From assembly GCA_020852595.1 (NCBI GenBank), contig JADZAK010000020.1, positions 1 through 54,681 of the forward strand: 54,681 nt of DNA, given 5' to 3'. The notes under the pieces are model-generated. The model did not search any database and was not told the origin of the DNA. It saw nothing but the letters and a program-made list of their open reading frames with translations. The translations under genes and the position numbers were made by a program. This document shows, piece by piece, positions 30,607 through 38,882 of the stretch (position 1 is its first letter; each line of letters starts with the position of its first letter). Origin of the DNA: Rhodospirillaceae bacterium (lineage in GTDB: Bacteria > Pseudomonadota > Alphaproteobacteria > Rhodospirillales > Rhodospirillaceae).

Positions 30607-30764
30607 TCTCATCACTCTTCCAGGTCGTCTCCCGCGTCCTTGTGCGGCAAAGCTCTTTGCGCGCACAAGTATGAAACTACGTCTCACTGAAAGCCCCGGG
30701 TGAATTTCTTGTTATAGTACGGCGAAAATATGATGCGCATGCAGACCCCTTATCGGCATCTCGG

Positions 30765-32729
30765 ATGGCCATGACCGGCGACATCAACCGGCATGCACGG
30801 CCCTTGCCTGCCCCCGACCTCACATGGGAGCGGGGTCATACCCCCGTGGCCGCGCGATTCGGTGACATATATTACAGCCGCGACGGCGGACTGGCCGAAA
30901 GCCGCCACGTCTTCCTCACCGGCAACGAACTGCCGCAGGCCTGGCGGCACAAGGAGTGCTTCTGCATCGTCGAGCTTGGCTTCGGGACCGGGCTCAATTT
31001 TCTCGCGGCGTGGGATCTCTGGCGCCGCACGCGCACCCCGGGCAGCCGGCTGCACTACATCGCCGTGGAAGGATTTCCGCTGAGCGGCGCGGAACTGCGC
31101 GAATGTCTCGCGCCCTGGGATGAAGTGCGGGCGCTCTCGCGGGCGCTTCTCGCGGCCTACCCGGAGCCGCAACGCGGTTTTCACCGCGTATTCCCCGCCG
31201 TGCAGCGCGGCGAGAGTGGAGAGGTCGCTCTTACGCTGCTCTATGGCGACGCGAAGGACATGCTCGGTCAATTGGAAGCGCGCGCCGACGCCTGGTTCCT
31301 CGACGGATTCGCGCCCGACAAGAACCCGGACATATGGAGCGACGAGGTCTTTTCGCAGATCGCGCGATTGTCCAAAGACGGCGCAAGCGCGGCCACCTAC
31401 AGCGTCGCCGGCACGGTGCGGCGCAGCCTCGATGCGGCGGGTTTTGACGTCACGCGCGCGCCCGGGTTCGGCGCAAAACGCGAGATGCTGAAGGCGCGGT
31501 TTCGCGGCGGCGCGGCAGCGCCATATTTACAACCATGGTTCGCGCACGCGCCTCATGCGGCATCGCGCGGCCATGCGGCGATCATCGGCGCGGGGCTTTC
31601 CGGCGCACATACGGCGGCGGCGCTTGCGAGAAGGGGATGGCGTACAACGATCATTGATCGACACGATGGCCTCGCCGCCGAAGCATCCGGTGTTCCGCGT
31701 GCGGTGATGGCGCCGCGCCTGACGGCGGCGCCCGCCTTCGATGGCCGCTTTTACGCGGCCGCTTGGAGATATGCGCTCGCGATGCTCGACGGCGCGCATG
31801 CGCATGTCGGCAGCCTGCAACTCGACGGTGGAGGCGATGGGTCGCGCTTCGAAGAGATCATCGCGTCCGGCGTCCTCCCAAGCGCCTACGCCGCGCACGT
31901 CGACGCCGCGGAGGCGTCCGACATCGCGGGGCTTACGCTGAAACAGGGCGGACTCTTTTTTCCGCAGGGCGGATGGCAGCAGCCGCGTGAGATCTGCGCC
32001 GCTTTGACCGCGCAGACGGAAATGCGTCTCGGCGTTGAAGCAACCGCCCTCGCCCATACAAGCGGGCGGTGGCGCATTGGCGATGCGCGGGGTCACCTCA
32101 TCACCGAAGCCGATGCGGTGATCCTGGGCAATGCGCACGGCATGAAACGGTTCCGCGAGGCGGCGTGGCTGCCGCTGGAAGCCCGGCGCGGACAACTCAC
32201 TCTCGCGCCCACCAATGCGCGCGCCGAGGCCTTGCGCACCGTGCTGCTCTACGGCGGCTACCTGACGCCGGCGCATCATGGCGTGCATGAGCTCGGCGCG
32301 ACCTTTGACATGGAGACCGGCACGGATCTCCGCCCGGGCGATCACCTGCGCAACCTCGATGACCTCTCGCGCATCGCGCCGAACCTTTTCGCGCCGTCCG
32401 CCGGTCTTGCCGGCTTCGCCGCCGTGCGCTGCATGTCACCCGATCATCTGCCGATGGTCGGCCCCTTGCCGGAACACGGCGCCTATCTCGAGGATTTCGC
32501 CGGTCTTCGCCATGGCCATCCCTGGGCGCGCTATCCGAACGCGCGCTATCACTCCGGTCTCTATGTGCTCACGGCCCTGGGCGCGCGCGGTTCCGTCTCG
32601 GCGCCGCTCGCGGCGGAGCTTCTCGCGTGCCACGTCACGGGCGAACCCTGGCCGGTGGAACGCGATATCTCCACCGCTTTGCATCCCGCGCGCTTCCTGG
32701 TGCGCGAGCTGAAGCGGCGCGAAATCTAA
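30765..32729 (+). CDS. mnmC: Bifunctional tRNA mnm5s2U methyltransferase/FAD oxidoreductase MnmC
   Basis: The product is 654 residues. The N-terminal MnmD half (about 1-240) has the SAM-binding VELGFGTGLNFLAAWD and the WFLDGFAPDKNPDIWSDEVF motif. The C-terminal half is a FAD-dependent oxidoreductase starting with the Rossmann motif AIIGAGLSGAHTAAALARRGW and ending with FAAVRCMSPDHLPMVGPLPE and LTALGARGSVSAPLAAELL. The enzyme completes mnm5 modification at the wobble uridine of several tRNAs. It is single, transcribed away from the minus-strand hydrolase operon. The ATG at 30771 is an alternative start. Confidence 0.92.
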   Translation: MAMTGDINRHARPLPAPDLTWERGHTPVAARFGDIYYSRDGGLAESRHVFLTGNELPQAWRHKECFCIVELGFGTGLNFLAAWDLWRRTRTPGSRLHYIAVEGFPLSGAELRECLAPWDEVRALSRALLAAYPEPQRGFHRVFPAVQRGESGEVALTLLYGDAKDMLGQLEARADAWFLDGFAPDKNPDIWSDEVFSQIARLSKDGASAATYSVAGTVRRSLDAAGFDVTRAPGFGAKREMLKARFRGGAAAPYLQPWFAHAPHAASRGHAAIIGAGLSGAHTAAALARRGWRTTIIDRHDGLAAEASGVPRAVMAPRLTAAPAFDGRFYAAAWRYALAMLDGAHAHVGSLQLDGGGDGSRFEEIIASGVLPSAYAAHVDAAEASDIAGLTLKQGGLFFPQGGWQQPREICAALTAQTEMRLGVEATALAHTSGRWRIGDARGHLITEADAVILGNAHGMKRFREAAWLPLEARRGQLTLAPTNARAEALRTVLLYGGYLTPAHHGVHELGATFDMETGTDLRPGDHLRNLDDLSRIAPNLFAPSAGLAGFAAVRCMSPDHLPMVGPLPEHGAYLEDFAGLRHGHPWARYPNARYHSGLYVLTALGARGSVSAPLAAELLACHVTGEPWPVERDISTALHPARFLVRELKRREI

Positions 32730-32766
32730 GCGCGCAAAAGTTTCTCCGAATTTTCCGAGGATGGGG

Positions 32767-33025
32767 CCGCGACACGCGGGGTGGGTGAGTAGCGGGGGTA
32801 TCCCGCGCGTCGCGGTATTTGAGTGAGGTCTCGAAGAGACAGGAAACTCAGGTCAGGGCCGAGATGAACTAGGGTCCATCTACGCGGACGGGCGGTTATT
32901 GATGGGTCGAGTTTAACCTCGACCCTGACCTCAGTTTCCTAAAGGGGATACGTCAGCGCACCTCTCTCTTCAGAAAGATCTTCTCCCGCCCGCTTTGGGT
33001 CAGGCCCGAAAACGGGCGAGAGAAG
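32767..33025 (+). ncRNA. Candidate structured RNA: four consecutive hairpins
   Basis: H1: 32767-32780 pairs with 32802-32815 (13 of 14). H2: GTCTC-GAA-GAGAC at 32828-32840. H3: 32841-32863 pairs with 32918-32940 (21 of 23), with an inner CCATC/GATGG stem (32876-32880 with 32901-32905). H4: 32980-32992 pairs with 33013-33025 (12 of 13). I could not match it to 6S, tmRNA, SRP or RNase P RNA. Whether it is transcribed, and on which strand, is unknown; it could be a leader of the DUF6502 transcript. Confidence 0.45.
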
Positions 33026-33161
33026 ATAAAAGCCTCGGAAGGTCATCGGGGTAGGATCTGACTCGTGGCGATGACGTTCGAGGCCGGATCACAAAGTCTT
33101 CCTGAACACGGTCTCGAGGTTGGCTTGTATCTGTAGAGTTGCTACGCTCCCCTGAAATGGT

Positions 33162-33178
33162 GTGGGAAAAATTCCCAC
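33162..33178. promoter_or_regulatory. 17-bp palindrome, copy 1 (operator candidate)
   Basis: GTGGGAAAAATTCCCAC is a near-perfect palindrome (one central A). A second copy lies 65 bases downstream. It sits 124 bases upstream of the likely DUF6502 start. A dimeric regulator, possibly the DUF6502 protein itself, is the natural candidate ligand. Confidence 0.6.
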
Positions 33179-33226
33179 GAACAGGACAAAGCGTACTCCC
33201 GCACCGGGGGCGAAGTCAAATAAAAA

Positions 33227-33243
33227 GTGGGAAAATTTCCCAC
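33227..33243. promoter_or_regulatory. 17-bp palindrome, copy 2 (operator candidate)
   Basis: GTGGGAAAATTTCCCAC differs from copy 1 at a single central base and is an even better palindrome. It lies 58 bases upstream of ATG 33302, over the expected promoter region (a TATAGA is found at 33250-33255). The paired sites suggest cooperative binding. Confidence 0.6.
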
Positions 33244-33301
33244 GACCGTGTATAGAAGAGTCCTGACGTCACCGCCTGCGCATAAGAACACCGCCGCCCG
33301 A

Positions 33302-34195
33302 ATGCCTTCCCAAGAACCCATCGCCGGCTTGCCTAAGCCATTGATTTCAGCCCTTCGCCGGCTGCTGCGCCCCTTGGTGCGGCTGCTGATCGCCAAGGGC
33401 GTGGGCTTGGCCGCGCTGATGGAGCTCCTGAAAGAGGCCTACGTCGATGTCGCCCTCAATGAATTTCCGGTCGATGGGAAGAAACAGACCGACAGCCGCG
33501 TCAGTCTTCTGACGGGCGTGCACCGGAAAGACGTGAAAAGACTGCGCGAAAGACCCACCGAAAAGATGTCCGCGCCGCGCTCCATCGGCCTTGGCGCGCA
33601 GATCGTTTCCCATTGGGTGGGCTCGAAAGACACGACCGATAAGAAGGGCCAGCCCCTTCCGCTGTCCCGCAAGGCCGAGTCGCGCGGCGCCCCGACCTTC
33701 GATTCGCTGGTGGCCAAGGTTTCAACCGATGTGCGCCCGCGCGCCCTTCTCGATGAATGGCTGCGGCGGGAGATCGTCCATTTGGACGACGACGGGCGGG
33801 TGGTCCTGAATGAATTGGCCTTCGTCCCGGAGAAGGGCTTCGAGGACAAAGCTTTCTACTTCGGCCGCAACATCCATGACCATTTGGCGGCGGTCGCCCA
33901 CAACCTGTTGGAAGAGGGCCATCCGAAACTCGAACGCGGGGTTCATTACACCGGCCTGACGGAGGAATCCGCCGCCGCGCTCGCCGAAGCGGCCGAGCGC
34001 ACCGGCATGAAGGCTCTTCTGGAAGTGAACCGTCTCGCGCTGCAATTGAAAGAGAAAGACGCCGGCCGCGCAACCTCAACACGGCGCGTTAATTTCGGCT
34101 TGTATTTCTTTGATGGCGCTGCAAATTTCAATAACTTACGCCCGGATTCCGATGCGCCGGGCGAGCACGTATCGGACAAAGAGTCGGACTCTTAA
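33302..34195 (+). CDS. DUF6502-like protein, probable winged-helix regulator
   Basis: The product is 297 residues from ATG 33302; an in-frame GTG at 33227 lies within a palindrome and is unlikely. The N-terminal 70 residues look like a winged helix: SALRRLLRPLVRLLIAKGVG, AALMELLKEAYVDVA, then TDSRVSLLTGVHRKDVKRLRE as a recognition helix. The rest is predicted mixed alpha/beta, with a conserved FYFGRNIHDHLAAVAHNLL segment. The pattern matches what I know as DUF6502, a family of unknown function; this is from memory. It is 14 bases upstream of the DUF5666-type lipoprotein, so they are co-transcribed. Confidence 0.72.
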   Translation: MPSQEPIAGLPKPLISALRRLLRPLVRLLIAKGVGLAALMELLKEAYVDVALNEFPVDGKKQTDSRVSLLTGVHRKDVKRLRERPTEKMSAPRSIGLGAQIVSHWVGSKDTTDKKGQPLPLSRKAESRGAPTFDSLVAKVSTDVRPRALLDEWLRREIVHLDDDGRVVLNELAFVPEKGFEDKAFYFGRNIHDHLAAVAHNLLEEGHPKLERGVHYTGLTEESAAALAEAAERTGMKALLEVNRLALQLKEKDAGRATSTRRVNFGLYFFDGAANFNNLRPDSDAPGEHVSDKESDS

Positions 34196-34209
34196 GCCGG
34201 GTTGACCGA

Positions 34210-35436
34210 ATGCCAACCCGCGAAGGACGTCGAGCTGGGGCAATGACTGGGGTGACTACCCTGCGGCTGTGGGAACGTGGACTGCATCGTCTTGCGGTCG
34301 CGGCCGTGCTTTGCCTGATCGGCGCCTGTTCGACGACGGGATCTTCTCAGGTCGTCGAGCGCCGTAACGGCGACGGTATCGGCGGCACCGGCGCGCCCAA
34401 CACCGTGCTGGCCGCGGCCGACGGCAAGAAGAACGGCGACGGCATCGGCGGCACCGGCATCCTCGGCACCATCTCGGGCTTCAGCTCGGTCATCGTGAAC
34501 GGCGTGGCGTGGGAGTTCGACCGTCACACCGCCGTCGAGTCCGACGGCAAGCCTTCGACCCTGGAAGAGCTCAAGGTCGGCCAGGTGATCCAGGCCGTCG
34601 CGCGCCTGCGCGAGGGCAAGTATTTCCTCGATACGCTGGAGATCCAGCACGCGGTCACCGGCCCGGTCGGCGCGATCGACCATGCCGGCGAGACCATGAC
34701 CGTGCTGGGCCAGAAGGTGAAACTGAACCTCGCGGGCGACAAAGCCGCCGTCGACGCCTTCCGCACCTTGCAGGCGGGCGACATGGTGAGCGTCTCGGGC
34801 CTGCGTCTTGAAGACGGCACCGTCGTCGCGAGCCGCGTGGACGAGCAGTCGAAAGACGACGGCCGCGTGCTCCTGCGCGGCATGGCCAACGTGAACGGCG
34901 CGAGCGTGCGGATCGGCGATCTGACCGTGACGCCGGGCGCCGACGCGGTGGTCTCGCAGCCGGCCAACGGCGGACAGGTGTTCGTCGCCGGCCGCATGAT
35001 CAACGGTCAGTTTGTCGCCGACGTGGTTTCCGGCGCGAAGGCGCTGCCCTTCGGCAAAGACGTCCGCGATGTGTCGCTGGAAGGTTATGCCCCGGCGAAC
35101 GCCGCTCCGCTGTCGATCCAGGGCGTCACGGTGCAAGGCGCGCTGCCGGCCGGCGCCGCCGCCGGCGACCGTATTGTCGTCACCGGCCATATCGCCGGCG
35201 ACAACACGGTGGCCGCGACCGCCATTACAAAAGTTCGCACCGTGGTCACCATCAACAAGGCGAACGGTTCGCTGCGTCCCGCCGCGATGCGCCCGGATAC
35301 GCGTCAGCGCCCCGACCGCGTGGCGCCGCCAGAACGTCCGCCGATCGACCGTCCGCAGTCGCTCGACACGCCGAAGCCGACGGTGCCGGAACGCCCGCAG
35401 ATCGAGCGTCCGCAGGACATCGGGCCGACGTCTTAA
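34210..35436 (+). CDS. DUF5666-type repeat lipoprotein
   Basis: The product is 408 residues from ATG 34210; an ATG at 34243 also gives a good signal. A lipoprotein signal ends in the lipobox LIGAC. After it the motif NGDGIGGTG occurs twice. Then come several beta-rich repeats of the form VGQVI..RLREGKYFLDTLEIQHAV, AGDMVSVSGLRLEDGTVVASRV and AGDRIVVTGHIAGDNTVAATAI, typical of DUF5666. The last 60 residues are a Pro/Arg-rich low-complexity tail (RPD/RPQ repeats). It is probably anchored in the periplasmic face of a membrane and may bind a small ligand or polymer; the function is unknown. Its stop codon abuts the stop of the convergent beta-barrel gene. Confidence 0.75.
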   Translation: MPTREGRRAGAMTGVTTLRLWERGLHRLAVAAVLCLIGACSTTGSSQVVERRNGDGIGGTGAPNTVLAAADGKKNGDGIGGTGILGTISGFSSVIVNGVAWEFDRHTAVESDGKPSTLEELKVGQVIQAVARLREGKYFLDTLEIQHAVTGPVGAIDHAGETMTVLGQKVKLNLAGDKAAVDAFRTLQAGDMVSVSGLRLEDGTVVASRVDEQSKDDGRVLLRGMANVNGASVRIGDLTVTPGADAVVSQPANGGQVFVAGRMINGQFVADVVSGAKALPFGKDVRDVSLEGYAPANAAPLSIQGVTVQGALPAGAAAGDRIVVTGHIAGDNTVAATAITKVRTVVTINKANGSLRPAAMRPDTRQRPDRVAPPERPPIDRPQSLDTPKPTVPERPQIERPQDIGPTS

Positions 35437-36222
35437 CTACCACTGATATGTGAGGAACGTGCCGCCGCCGGCGTCGGGGCTGTTCTTGGAGAATCCAAGG
35501 ACGCCGTAGATGTTCATCGACACGCGGTTGCTGAGCTTGACGTTGGCGTAGACCGTGCCTTCCTGCGGCGCGGCCGCGCTCGGGATCGAGGACTGGCGCA
35601 CGTCGTAGTAGACGCCCGTCGAGATGCGCGGCGTCCAGCTGTACTGCACGCCCGCCGTTCCATAAACCACGTCGCGCAAGGTGAAGCCGTCGGGCTGGCC
35701 GGTGAAGCGGTAGCCGACGGCGGCGAAGGGCACCAGTTTCCCAAAGGCGGTGGCGATATCCACCTGCACCGACTGATCCCATTCGCCGGTGCCGAGTCCG
35801 TCGGCGAAGCTGGCGGTGGGAATTTTCACACGCGCCGTCAGATCGATGAAGACGTCGTGGGCGTACAGGCTCTCGAGCGAATAGCGGCCGTAGAGATTGA
35901 TGTCGCCGGGGCCGGATGCGGAGCCCGACGTGCGCACGGGCACGTTGCCGACCGATGAGCCGTCCAGAAGAAGCGCGGGGCCCGACACGCGCAGCCAGGA
36001 GACATCGCCCTTGAGGGTCCACGGTCCCTTGGTCGCCTGGACGGTCAGCGGCACATAGAGGACTTCGGTGGGTTTATCGGCGCCGTACCTGCCCGAGCTG
36101 AAATCGAAACCGGTGGTCGCCTTGAAGCGCCAGAAGGCGTCGGCAAACGTATCTTGCGCCCAAACAGGCGGCGCCTGACAGGCTAGGAAGCCGATGACGA
36201 GGGGAAGACGCCGGAACCGCAT
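35437..36222 (-). CDS. Outer-membrane beta-barrel (transporter-like) protein
   Basis: The product is about 261 residues from ATG 36222, chosen because a signal peptide begins there (MRFRRLPLVIGFLACQAPPVWAQ). The mature protein is rich in alternating beta strands (FKATTGFDFSSGRYG, WTLKGDVSWLRVSG, INLYGRYSLES, FIDLTARVKIPTASFADGLGTGEWDQSVQVDIA) and ends in an aromatic C terminus, FLTYQW, typical for BAM recognition. It resembles the MetA-pathway/phenol-degradation transporter-like barrels. It converges on the DUF5666 lipoprotein with zero bases between stops. Confidence 0.72.
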   Translation of the reverse strand: MRFRRLPLVIGFLACQAPPVWAQDTFADAFWRFKATTGFDFSSGRYGADKPTEVLYVPLTVQATKGPWTLKGDVSWLRVSGPALLLDGSSVGNVPVRTSGSASGPGDINLYGRYSLESLYAHDVFIDLTARVKIPTASFADGLGTGEWDQSVQVDIATAFGKLVPFAAVGYRFTGQPDGFTLRDVVYGTAGVQYSWTPRISTGVYYDVRQSSIPSAAAPQEGTVYANVKLSNRVSMNIYGVLGFSKNSPDAGGGTFLTYQW

Positions 36223-36245
36223 GCGCGGAGAGTATATCTCACGCC

Positions 36246-38798
36246 TTACGTTTTTTGGCGCAGTTTCGCGACGTCGGCGCTCAAGGTGGAGATCAGATCG
36301 CCACATTCGCTGAGGACTTTTGCCTCGGCGCGCAAGATCGCTTCGAAGGCGGACGCCTTCAGAGCAAGCACATCGATATCTTCACCCGCGCCTTCGATCT
36401 TGGCGGCGTCGAGCACGATATCGATCAGGCGTTCGGCCGCGTGCAGACGGCCCCACAGATAATCGTTCTGCCTGTAGGCGAGGCTGAAGAAGGCGCCGAA
36501 GTGGTGGAACTGGATGCCCTTGAGGGTGGCCGAGGCGTCGCCTTTGCGTAACGTCTGCGAATCGTCGGGGCTGAGGCGGTCGACGCGGATCTCGTCGAAC
36601 TCGTCGAGATCGCGCCAGTTGGTGATGGAGAACGTCAGCACGTCCCACACCGCGAAGCCGACGTAGTGCTCCAGGAGTTCGCGGGCGGCGACGGCCGGAA
36701 GCGCGGGGATCGCGCCCGCGCCGCGCACGAGGGTCGCGAGCAGCGCATCGGTGCGCGCGTTGTCCGCTTCCAACGCCATTTCGTCGGCGAGCGAATCCAG
36801 GGTCTCCGTGATGCGCGGTTCAAATTTCTGCGCGACGGCCGTGGAGTTCACCGCCAGGGCCGGGTCGGCTTCCATGGCTTTGACGATATCGCGCACCACC
36901 GCCTTCACCGCCTCGGACGTGCGGCGGGAAAGGCCATGTTTACCGTCGATGGCGGCGGCGCGCGCGGTCATGGGCTGCAGCAGGGCGAGCGCGTCGTAGA
37001 GCCCGGCCTTCACATAATCGAGACGGTCGGTCTTCAGTCCCTCCAGCGCCGGATCGGACAGGCGTGTGTAGAGATGATTCACCGCGCGCACGACGAAGCG
37101 TACCCGGCGCTGGCGGTACTTCACGTCGAAGCGCAGCAAGAACTTCACCCAGACGGGCGGTTCGCCGGACTGCAACGGCTTCTGCAATGTTTCGGGCGAG
37201 GGAAAGACGCCCGTGAGCGTGGCCCAGCGTTCGATAATCGTGACGATGCGCGTGGCCTCGGCGGTGTCGCCGCCATACCCGCACACCTCGGCCACCATGG
37301 CGGCGAGATCCTCGATCACGGCGGTGAGCTTGAGCCTCAGATATCCCTCGTAGGCGAAGCCGGTCTCGGCGCGGGCGCGGTTGTTGGCAAGCTCGCGGTA
37401 GCGGCCGATTTCCTCGCCCGTGATATGGGGGCCAAGACCTGCGCCGCCGATGGCTTCGGCGATGGCGCTGATGTGCGAGCGCGCCCCGTCCACCACCATT
37501 TGCAGGCGGCGCACTTCGGCGTTGTAGGTATTCACCCACGCGAGATCGTCGTGGATAGGCTCGTTGCGCGGAATGTCGGAGAGCGCGCCCTTGAGCGTGG
37601 TGAAGAAGCCCGGCACATGCATGGACGAGCGGTCCGTGGTGGTCTCGGGATGCGGATCGACATAAAGCAGGCGCCGGTCGACGTGGCGGTAAGCGGGGCG
37701 GCCGCGGATGGACTCGATGGCTTGCGCGAAAGGTTTGTTGTTGAGCACGCTGCCGTCGATGAACGACGCCTCGCCGGGATTGAGATTGGCAAGGAAATAG
37801 GGCCGGAAATTCCGGTACAGAAAGTCGACCCGGCTGTTCCAGGACACATTGCGCTCGGTGATGAGTCTATCGATCTCACGCAGCTGCATCGGCGGGAAGG
37901 CGCCGGGGAACGAGGACGTCGCCCGCGCGCCGAACACCAGCGCGGGCAAGCCGTCCCGGTCAAAGGAGCTGCTCTCGTGACCGCGCGGCCAGTGGCGATA
38001 GGAGTAGCGCAGGACCTGGCGGTGTTCGCGGTCGCGGATCACCGGCGGATTGTGGATCGGCGTATCGGTCACATACCCCCGGAAGTCCGTGACCGTGACG
38101 AAAAGATCGAGTTGGAGCCCGGCGGGAACGAGCGAGCTGCCGCGCTCGAGCGGGTCGCCCATGGCGCCGAAACCGTCGAACAGCACCTTGGTCAGGTTGT
38201 AGCCGTCGAAGGGCGGCTTGAACCAGCGCGAGCGCAGGAACATGGACAGCTTCGCCTTGAGTTCGGCGTTGCCTTCCAAGTCGTCGCGGAATCTCCACAG
38301 GAACATCCACACAAACGGTCTGAAGTACCATTTGCGCCAGGGCCCCGCCTTTACGTGTGTCGGCATCAGCTCGGCGACGTCGGAATGCTTCAGCCAGAAA
38401 TCGCGCAAGGGGTCGATTTCGAGATCATGCGCCAACGCCCGCGCGAGGATGACGCCGTTGATGCCGCCGGCGGACGCGCCGGCGATGATGTCCACGACAA
38501 TGCGCATGTCCAGCGTCTTGCCGATCTGGCGCAGGAGTTCGAAGTAGACCGCTTCGGTATCGACCGGGTCTTTGCGCGGCTGCGCCACGTCGGCATAGGC
38601 GGCGCCGGATTCGGCGTTGTTGGTATAGGTGTGGTAGTCGCGCGAAGCGCGGATGAGCTTCAGGATCTCCTTGGTGATCCCATGCATGTACACGGCCAGA
38701 GAGACGCCGCCGTAACACACCAACGCGAAACGAAGCTCTTTCTCTTTCAAACGTCCGCTCCGTGGCGCCGCCGATTTGAAGTTCCCGAAACCAGGCAT
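36246..38798 (-). CDS. Patatin-like phospholipase, long form (TIGR03607-like)
   Basis: The product is 850 residues. The patatin catalytic dyad is intact: nucleophile in IAGASAGGINGVILA and Asp in FIDGSVLNNKPF; the oxyanion region VCYGGVSLAVYMHG is present. A long C-terminal region (about 400-850) is the DUF3376-like domain of the patatin-related TIGR03607 family. It is expected to hydrolyse lipids or phospholipids; there is no signal peptide, so it is cytoplasmic or secreted by another route. It starts 84 bases after the RND transporter gene ends on the same strand and could share its transcript. Confidence 0.85.
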   Translation of the reverse strand: MPGFGNFKSAAPRSGRLKEKELRFALVCYGGVSLAVYMHGITKEILKLIRASRDYHTYTNNAESGAAYADVAQPRKDPVDTEAVYFELLRQIGKTLDMRIVVDIIAGASAGGINGVILARALAHDLEIDPLRDFWLKHSDVAELMPTHVKAGPWRKWYFRPFVWMFLWRFRDDLEGNAELKAKLSMFLRSRWFKPPFDGYNLTKVLFDGFGAMGDPLERGSSLVPAGLQLDLFVTVTDFRGYVTDTPIHNPPVIRDREHRQVLRYSYRHWPRGHESSSFDRDGLPALVFGARATSSFPGAFPPMQLREIDRLITERNVSWNSRVDFLYRNFRPYFLANLNPGEASFIDGSVLNNKPFAQAIESIRGRPAYRHVDRRLLYVDPHPETTTDRSSMHVPGFFTTLKGALSDIPRNEPIHDDLAWVNTYNAEVRRLQMVVDGARSHISAIAEAIGGAGLGPHITGEEIGRYRELANNRARAETGFAYEGYLRLKLTAVIEDLAAMVAEVCGYGGDTAEATRIVTIIERWATLTGVFPSPETLQKPLQSGEPPVWVKFLLRFDVKYRQRRVRFVVRAVNHLYTRLSDPALEGLKTDRLDYVKAGLYDALALLQPMTARAAAIDGKHGLSRRTSEAVKAVVRDIVKAMEADPALAVNSTAVAQKFEPRITETLDSLADEMALEADNARTDALLATLVRGAGAIPALPAVAARELLEHYVGFAVWDVLTFSITNWRDLDEFDEIRVDRLSPDDSQTLRKGDASATLKGIQFHHFGAFFSLAYRQNDYLWGRLHAAERLIDIVLDAAKIEGAGEDIDVLALKASAFEAILRAEAKVLSECGDLISTLSADVAKLRQKT

Positions 38799-38882
38799 TC
38801 GCGCGCGAGCAAGGCTCGCCCGTTACACAACTGGTATAGGAGCTTTGGCGGGGAGGTGTCCAGCCGAGGGGCGGATCGCAAG

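Larger units (their letters stand above)
32730..33301. other. 572-base non-coding stretch with hairpins and operators
   Basis: No convincing protein frame occurs here. The first 300 bases hold four strong hairpins in a row (listed separately), the last 140 hold two copies of a 17-bp palindrome, and the middle (33030-33160) shows no clear structure. The region is the largest gap in the window and lies directly upstream of the DUF6502 gene. Confidence 0.8.

Noticed and set aside
32767-33025. 6S RNA, tmRNA, RNase P RNA or SRP RNA
   Set aside because: I see none of their conserved motifs (no tRNA-like TpsiC arm, tag reading frame, or RNase P/SRP core sequences).
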